Positions 7,905 to 12,272 of a stretch of 12,272 bases of DNA are shown here, one piece after another; position 1 is the stretch's first letter, and each line of letters begins with the position of its first letter. The notes under the pieces were generated by a model. It ran no database searches. It saw only the letters and a list, made by a program, of their open reading frames with translations, and was not told the DNA's origin. Origin of the DNA: Schaedlerella sp. (GTDB lineage: Bacteria > Bacillota > Clostridia > Lachnospirales > Lachnospiraceae); contig JAHHTO010000072.1 of assembly GCA_020024595.1 (NCBI GenBank), positions 1-12,272 of the forward strand, written 5' to 3'. A program made the translations under genes and the position numbers.

Positions 7905-9139
7905 TGTTTGTGGATTTTGATAAGACATTCAAGAAAAAGGATAATCAGGATATTAAGAAGATCCCTGATTCGCTTCTACAGCATCTAAACAAGTCACTTC
8001 CTGAGGGCCTGAAGTATATCCCTGAAAAAGATGGTACCTGCCATATCACATCAGATGATGGTGATATCCAAATAAGTGATTTAATCTTTGAACCAACAAA
8101 GGAACAACGTAAGGTACTTGGCGAAGACTTTACATTTGAAGATGTATTAGCCTATATGTATAATGCTCAGCAACCGATACAGATGAAGAATAAAAAGCCT
8201 GGTATCGTTGTTTTGAATGGTCATGATGTGGCTGAGGATAAGTTTATACAAAATCCGTTTAAGGATATGCGTCTTTGTAATGGATCATTCTATTTAGAAC
8301 CGAAACCATTTCCTAATCCTTTCAGTTGGAAAGTTGAAGGTGGTGAATGCGAGAAAGTATTGACTGTGCGCAGAGTGCCAAACCAGAGTGTGTCGGTTGC
8401 CAAATTTGAATCAGATCCTACAGAGGCTTTCATACTGAGATATTTGCTAGATGAGAGTGAAAATACAATGCAGCTCTCCATATCATTAAATCTCAAGGCG
8501 GCAAAATCCGTATCTGATCTTGTTGACTCTGTGTCAATATATAATGCATTCGTTGATGGAACAGTAAAAATAGCGGGTGCACCGATTCTGAAACCTTTTT
8601 CCAGTACGGGAATGAAACGATATGATGACGATACTCTACTCTTTTGGCAAAAGGTGCTTAAGATTGAACAACTCCTTAATGTTTCCTTTAAATTACCTAT
8701 GGAGGATATCAATTATCATACCATTTGCCTTGTTGAGCGGATTTATCAGAGCTTAATTTATGGGCAACCCACTGTGGAACGGCAGCGGTTAAATTCAATA
8801 AGCGGTGTGTTTACGGATGAAACCCGTGTATTATTTACGGAATACATTAAGCGAGGAAAACCAGCTTTCTTTATTTTTGAAATAAAGGATTCCATCGATT
8901 TGTTTGGTATTAACTTGCAGTTATACGGCATTCGTGGAATTTGCGATGCCGCAGTTGACGATTACAAGATAGAGAACGAGAAGTATACCATATACTTTAA
9001 GGATGTTTCACCCGATAAATCGATGTTTGCATCAATTATATATTTTAAAGATAAAAATAGCATGGAAGACTGTAGAAGAAATAGAAAGACTCTATCGTCT
9101 GACCTAACTAACGCAAAAAATCCAAGCGAATATTTGTAA
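7904..9139 (+). CDS. abiGii: AbiGii-type abortive infection protein (predicted toxin)
   Basis: 411 residues, close to lactococcal AbiGii (about 397). Family-like blocks: YNAQQPI (86-92), a LEPKPFPNPFSW block (131-142), a RRVPNQSVSVAKFES block (156-170) and SIYNAFVDG (211-219). These match the AbiGii toxin family (PF16873) as I remember it. In the founding AbiG system both genes are needed for phage abortive infection; the molecular target of AbiGii is not established to my knowledge, and I see no nuclease or nucleotidyltransferase motif I would trust. The frame is open from 7877, but ATG 7904 is chosen because it has AGGGGG at 7891-7896, 7 nt away, and overlaps the abiGi stop by one base. No clear terminator follows. 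It is predicted soluble. GC is in the high 30s, lower than res and mod, suggesting the pair was added to the RM operon separately. Confidence 0.75.
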   Translation: MFVDFDKTFKKKDNQDIKKIPDSLLQHLNKSLPEGLKYIPEKDGTCHITSDDGDIQISDLIFEPTKEQRKVLGEDFTFEDVLAYMYNAQQPIQMKNKKPGIVVLNGHDVAEDKFIQNPFKDMRLCNGSFYLEPKPFPNPFSWKVEGGECEKVLTVRRVPNQSVSVAKFESDPTEAFILRYLLDESENTMQLSISLNLKAAKSVSDLVDSVSIYNAFVDGTVKIAGAPILKPFSSTGMKRYDDDTLLFWQKVLKIEQLLNVSFKLPMEDINYHTICLVERIYQSLIYGQPTVERQRLNSISGVFTDETRVLFTEYIKRGKPAFFIFEIKDSIDLFGINLQLYGIRGICDAAVDDYKIENEKYTIYFKDVSPDKSMFASIIYFKDKNSMEDCRRNRKTLSSDLTNAKNPSEYL

Positions 9140-9140
9140 T

Positions 9141-9269
9141 AAATCTCAAAAGTATTGCTCAAACGAAGGAAGTATTTATACGGAGTCCCTAGGCATACAA
9201 GCATATGCTAATAAGCCAAGATTTATTGAAGGAAATGAACTGTATTTCAGCCGTATGAAAAGGGATTGA
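9141..9269 (+). pseudogene. Orphan reading-frame remnant without a start codon
   Basis: A 42-codon frame overlaps nothing and ends at TGA 9267-9269. It contains SIYTESLGIQAYANKPRF and GNELYFSRMKRD, which read like real protein rather than random translation, but no ATG with a ribosome binding site precedes it. It is in a different frame from abiGii. It is probably the tail of a gene lost by deletion. I do not recognise the family. Confidence 0.35.
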
Positions 9270-9425
9270 TAACAAAACCAAAGTACTTATAAAACTCTTC
9301 CAGTTGATTTGAAATGATTTGTTATTTCATTAGAACTCGGTCAGTATGTTTTTGATCAGAATCTAATTAGAAAGAGAGCATAAAAGGGCTACAGGAATAA
9401 CTCGAATATGGAGGTTGAAAAGAAT

Positions 9426-9896
9426 ATGAATCTTCTAGTAGATTGGTTTTCGTTAGTCGATAACCTAATCTGCCAATTGTTTCTTTCTCTGATGGTGGTC
9501 CTAATAGTAGTATTAATCATTATGGGATATAGACATTTGCCTAAAAATACAATAAACTCTACAATTCGCAAAAAGATCAAAGAAAATGGATTAATTCATT
9601 TCACAACATTAGATAATGCACAGAAAATAAAAAAAGAAGGACTAAAACCGCAAAATAAAGAATTATTTTTCTTGGAGAAAAATATGGTATGGCTATATAT
9701 GCATGAAGAAGAGAAAATTGATTCTTATAAAAATATTGTCCAAAACAAGGCTGGCCGTGATATTTATGATTGCTATATCCATTTTGAGGGCATTACAGAT
9801 GAGCAAATTGATAATATGAGATATAGAAAATATGATTCAGCTATCACGCACATAGGTACCTTTAAAACTCCTAGTATGCCAATAATTGAATTGTAA
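9426..9896 (+). CDS. Small single-pass membrane protein with possible ADP-ribosyltransferase-like segment
   Basis: 156 residues. One strongly hydrophobic segment (about 14-34) is followed by a short basic stretch, then a soluble domain of about 110 residues. The domain opens with LIHFTTLDNAQKI (56-68) and EGLKP (71-75). An H-[FL]-T-x(3)-N-A-x-x-I...G pattern of this kind is seen in DarT/Tpt1-like ADP-ribosyltransferase folds and in many unnamed clostridial proteins; the assignment is weak and I cannot identify a catalytic Glu with confidence. The start ATG 9426 is chosen over ATG 9408 because GGAGG at 9410-9414, overlapping the upstream ATG, lies 11 nt before it and no ribosome site serves 9408. 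The DNA is about 30% GC. It stands alone, with no neighbour within 280 nt on its 5' side. It may be an independent immunity or toxin gene of the island. Confidence 0.6.
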   Translation: MNLLVDWFSLVDNLICQLFLSLMVVLIVVLIIMGYRHLPKNTINSTIRKKIKENGLIHFTTLDNAQKIKKEGLKPQNKELFFLEKNMVWLYMHEEEKIDSYKNIVQNKAGRDIYDCYIHFEGITDEQIDNMRYRKYDSAITHIGTFKTPSMPIIEL

Positions 9897-10154
9897 AAAG
9901 CGAACAGACTAAGTTCAAACCCAATTGCATATGATCTGGAGGGAGAATACTGCCTGAAGAAAATCACGGTAGCTAAAGAAGAAAGTTCATTTGATTTGAA
10001 TCTTCTGAATTCAGGCATTCGCATTCACACAAACCAGAAGGTTTCGGGTTATTACACAGCTTTGCCGCTTCTGCTACATTTTGCAGATGGACTGGAAGAG
10101 TACTTGTTTAATGTCTACATAATTTCACCAATGTCAATTAGATATAAAAACTGA
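9897..10154 (+). pseudogene. Orphan open frame directly in phase after the membrane protein stop
   Basis: Following TAA 9894-9896 the same frame stays open for 85 codons to TGA 10152-10154. It encodes a plausible protein segment including GEYCLKKITVAKEESSFDLN, KVSGYYTALPLLLHFADGLE and YLFNVYIISPM. No start codon with a ribosome site is present, so it is most likely the C-terminal remnant of a different gene whose 5' part was lost, rather than read-through of the preceding gene. Family not recognised. The composition is richer in GC than the gene before it, which argues against a single original gene. Confidence 0.4.
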
Positions 10155-10176
10155 CTTTTCAATATCTGTATCTGAG

Positions 10177-10232
10177 CTGTTCGGAGTTTCCGAACAGTTA
10201 ACGCCCCGTAAGGATAAGTTACAGGGGCGTTA
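10177..10232. repeat. Tandem pair of strong hairpins near the element end
   Basis: The first hairpin is CTGTTCGGA (10177-10185), loop GTT, TCCGAACAG (10189-10197). The second starts two bases later: TAACGCCCCGTAA (10199-10211) pairs with 10219-10232 with one bulged A at 10223 and a 7-nt loop. Neither is followed by a U-tract on the plus strand, so they are not classic terminators. They may be a transcription barrier, a structured RNA, or protein binding sites at the element end. Confidence 0.5.
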
Positions 10233-10338
10233 TGCTATATCTTGGCTTGAATTGATTGCTTCTAAAAAGTTCTGAAATCCCGGAAAATGTCAAAATGCAG
10301 AGAAATCCAAACTTCTAACTTTTTAAGACCTACGGGCA

Positions 10339-10362
10339 GGGGTTTATTTAGGGGTTTATTTA
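10339..10362 (+). repeat. Two perfect tandem copies of a 12-bp unit
   Basis: GGGGTTTATTTA occurs twice head to tail (10339-10350 and 10351-10362), about 110 bp before the tRNA fragment. Short direct repeats close to an attachment core are typical of tyrosine-integrase arm-binding sites; that role is inferred from position only. No integrase gene is visible in the window. Confidence 0.55.
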
Positions 10363-10471
10363 TGTATAGTTATTTTCAGGTACTCGAAATTACTCAATAA
10401 ATGAGCTTAAAAATGCGGCAATAACCATATAAAACAGCGAAATTCCTAACCTAAATGAATAATAATACACT

Positions 10472-10516
10472 CTCATAACCCGGAGGCCGTAGGTTGGAGT
10501 CATGCCTCTGCAACCA
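10472..10516 (+). other. 3' half of a CAU-anticodon tRNA: probable attachment-site core (element right end)
   Basis: The 45 bases parse exactly as the 3' half of a tRNA: anticodon loop CTCATAA (CAT at 10474-10476), 3' anticodon stem CCCGG, 5-nt variable loop AGGCC, a 17-nt T-arm with 7-nt loop TTGGAGT (10489-10505), 7-nt acceptor strand CTCTGCA, discriminator A and encoded CCA (10514-10516). The bases before the anticodon loop (ACACT) cannot pair with CCCGG and no D-arm is present, so the 5' half is absent. A break inside the anticodon loop is the usual crossover point of tRNA-targeting integrases. The T-loop has G for the usual C and the T-stem one mismatch, so the copy is drifting. Most likely tRNA-Met (or the CAU tRNA-Ile). 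Confidence 0.65.
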
Positions 10517-10556
10517 TAAAAAGTAAGCGTCAAAACTGACAGCGTATAAAGCAAGC

Positions 10557-10584
10557 AATCCCGGCACCATCTGGTGCCGGGATT
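10557..10584. terminator. Strong GC-rich hairpin, probable intrinsic terminator
   Basis: AATCCCGGCACCA (10557-10569) pairs perfectly with TGGTGCCGGGATT (10572-10584) across a tiny loop. ATTT follows on the plus strand. It lies 40 nt after the tRNA 3' half and 13 nt beyond the end of the minus-strand IS66 frame, so it could be the native terminator of the tRNA unit or serve both directions. Confidence 0.65.
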
Positions 10585-10597
10585 TGGCTATTAGTTA

Positions 10598-11468
10598 TTA
10601 AACTCTACATTCAGCCGGAGCATTCCAGGGAAGCAGGGACTGGATAGTGTCTGGACCTTTGAGATCTGCGGTATTGGCTGCCTGGATCAAGGTAAAGATC
10701 ACTGCACTACCCTTGGCTCCGCCGGGCGTAATGGCAAACATGAGTTCTTTCGGTCAATGACATAGGGTTTCATGCTCCGTTCTGCACGGTTGTTACTGGA
10801 CTCCAGTCTGCCGTCTTTCGGGTAGTTGGTCAGATATGGTCACTGCTCCTTCAGCTAGGTCAGAGTCTTTCCTAAAGCTGATTCGGGTACAGCATTTCTC
10901 ATATTTGCCCATGCCATGAAAACGTCTAAAACAGGCTTTACCTGCTCCAGCCGCCGGTTATACCGTTCGGTAGGTGTTTTATCTGCCAAACTCTTTTCAA
11001 TCTCAAACAGCAAGGTGCAGTAAGCCAGACCCTGTGCTGCAGAACTGTTTTTGGGCAGTGACTTCATCGCCTCGCCAAATTTTAGCCAACTACGGTAATC
11101 TCCTCAGGAAGATTGCAGTAGCCCGCATAGCCATCTGCATGGAGAAACTCCTGTTTCAGAAGCTCCCTGTGCAACTGCACATACACCGGCTCTAGATAAA
11201 CCCAAGAAGTTTCCGAGATCCAGTTGGACGTAGTCTGTCGGCTCAGAGGGATGTCCTGACGCTTCAGTTCCTGCTCCTGACGATAAAGAGGAGACTCCAT
11301 AACAAACTTTTGAGTCACAAGGTGAATTGCTGCGCTAGCAGCAAGAGAGGGTCCTTGGGGGATGATATAAGAAATGGCCTAGGGTATGGCAAAGCTGCCG
11401 GGAATAATTTCCTGAGTCCGAACGACTTCAGTACCAATCTCAGTCATGATCTCCCCACAGTACGGGAA
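10598..11468 (-). pseudogene. IS66-family transposase (TnpC), broken remnant
   Basis: Read on the minus strand, IS66 transposase segments appear in the right order but in several frames: FPYCGEIM (near 11468), IIPQGPSLAAS, then TQKFVMESPLYRQEQEL, RQTTSNW, LLKQEFLHAD, GYAGYCNLPEEITVVG, KFGEAMKSLP, AQGLAYCTLLFEIEK, RLESSNNRAERSMKPYVIDRKNS, and TPGGAKGSAVIFTLIQAANT ending LPWNAPAECRV at 10598. Damage: an internal stop near 11385, LHAD fused directly to GYAGY (about 60-70 codons normally between them are missing), loss of the CWAHARR block just before KFGEAM, nonsense codons at 10855-10857 and 10840-10842, and a small deletion near 10740. The N-terminal third is absent. The acidic Glu of the DDE triad (in NNRAER) remains, but the enzyme cannot be functional. 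No terminal inverted repeats are identified. Confidence 0.85.
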
Positions 11469-11621
11469 ATGGTGACTATTTCCTGGTTACTTGTATCATT
11501 TCTTTCTGTGCTTTTTATGCCATAATTATACCATATTTCTTACTAAAAATACAGAATAGCGTGTACTTTCTTAAACTATTTTCAGACCGTTTGCGGACGA
11601 CCAGCTTCAAGCCGTTGGCTG

Positions 11622-12272
11622 ATTTGGCGCATTCAGGCTGTCCATGGAATCTACTTTGGGAACCGGAACCAGGAAGTTATTCCGGCCATAACCAACCAGA
11701 TTCTCAACTAGGCCCTTTTCGTTGCTGCTAGCCACATTACAGAAATCGGTTGCAAATACATAGTGAGCAGCAAACATCCGGTGATAATCTTGTGCCACCG
11801 CATGGAGGCCAAATCCCTCCTTGACTCCGACCTTGTCGTTATCAAAGATGAGCCGCCGAGAAACTCCTCCAAAGTAGTCAAACATCTTCTGCTGGGCCCA
11901 TAGGAAGCTCTCAGCATTCTGGCTAAGGCAGGCCATGACAAGGATGTCACAGCTATAGCATAACCAGCCGTAGAATACCTGGACCACCTTCCGCTCTCCC
12001 TGCAGGTAAATGGTAGCTTCGCCCTAGTCAATCTGAATGGCGTCGCCAGGATCGTACTCCAACGGCATATCCGCTTGAGCAGGGATATATTGAGCTTTCA
12101 TTTCGTGGACAACACGACGCACAATGGAGTAAGAGCCAGTGATATTCTGTTCTGTTACCAACCGGTCGTAGATTCGTTTGGCTGTGTGCGTCTGTTTCCG
12201 CAGGCCTTCTTCATTGGTGAGCGTCCAGGCACATGCGGATGAAATCCTCAATTTCAGGAGTAACAACACTCG
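11622..12272 (-). pseudogene. istA: IS21-family transposase IstA, broken and truncated
   Basis: The minus strand encodes IstA-like sequence from the right window edge: PEIEDFIRMCLDA in one frame, a frameshift near 12215, then RKQTHTAKRIYDRLVTE, PLEYDPGDAIQID, an amber codon at 12024-12026 where a Trp (DWGEA) is expected, then GEATIYLQGERKVVQVFYG, a FGGVSRRLIFDN block and SSNEKGLVENLVGYGRNNFL. Homology stops after SMDSLNA at about 11622, where a normal IstA continues for roughly another hundred residues; no istB follows. IstA is the DDE transposase acting with the ATPase IstB. Here the reading frame is interrupted at least twice and the 3' end is lost next to the IS66 remnant, so it is inactive. 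The 5' end continues past the window. Confidence 0.85.

Noticed and set aside
8290..8712. 140-codon minus-strand frame opposite abiGii
   Set aside because: Shadow of a well-supported coding frame, with no recognisable protein features.
1490..9139. DISARM or BREX system
   Set aside because: No DUF1998 protein, phospholipase D protein, PglZ or BrxC/BrxL-like gene is visible; the helicase and methyltransferase carry type III Res and Mod features.
10472..10516. A complete tRNA gene
   Set aside because: No D-arm or 5' acceptor strand upstream, and the bases before the anticodon loop cannot pair with its 3' stem; only the 3' half is present.
1..12272. CRISPR array
   Set aside because: No regularly spaced repeats of 24-40 bases were seen; the only tandem repeat noted is the 12-bp pair at 10339-10362.

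Overview
The window reads as low-to-moderate GC Firmicutes DNA, most likely from a gut Clostridia (Lachnospiraceae/Oscillospiraceae type). The grounds are strong AGGAGG-type ribosome binding sites, one TTG start, a TnpV-family transposon protein beside a DUF6809-type protein, and IS66/IS21 remnants. Composition is patchy: about 30% GC by eye in the nuclease fragment, the small membrane gene and the centre of mod; high 30s in the AbiG pair; near 48% in the mod flanks. This looks like an accessory island built from pieces of different origin.

Layout. 1-411 is the 3' end of an endonuclease/exonuclease/phosphatase-type gene on +, closed by a bidirectional terminator hairpin (426-460). 506-1156 on - is a two-gene unit, tnpV then DUF6809, with a structured leader that can hide the tnpV Shine-Dalgarno sequence. 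1430-9139 on + is the centrepiece: a compact five-gene operon made of type III restriction subunit Res, a four-helix membrane/coiled-coil protein, the type III methyltransferase Mod, and an AbiGi/AbiGii abortive-infection pair. Four of its junctions are overlaps or gaps of 4 nt or less. 9141-10154 holds an orphan frame, a small single-pass membrane protein with a possible ADP-ribosyltransferase-like segment, and a second orphan frame. 10177-10516 is the probable right boundary of an integrated element: hairpins, a 12-bp tandem repeat, then the exact 3' half of a tRNA with a CAU anticodon, a typical integrase attachment core. A terminator follows (10557-10584). 10598-12272 on - is an insertion-sequence graveyard: a multiply broken IS66 transposase and an IS21 istA with a frameshift, an amber stop and a lost 3' end.

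How it works together (inference). Res and Mod would form a type III restriction-modification complex that cuts foreign DNA and methylates adenine at its own sites. The AbiGi/AbiGii pair, translated from the same message, would be a second layer killing or arresting the cell when restriction fails. The membrane protein, locked between res and mod by overlaps at both ends, is the least explained and most interesting member. The gene order (res first, mod third) is the reverse of classical type III loci. The tRNA fragment suggests the cluster travelled on a tRNA-targeting element whose other end lies left of the window.
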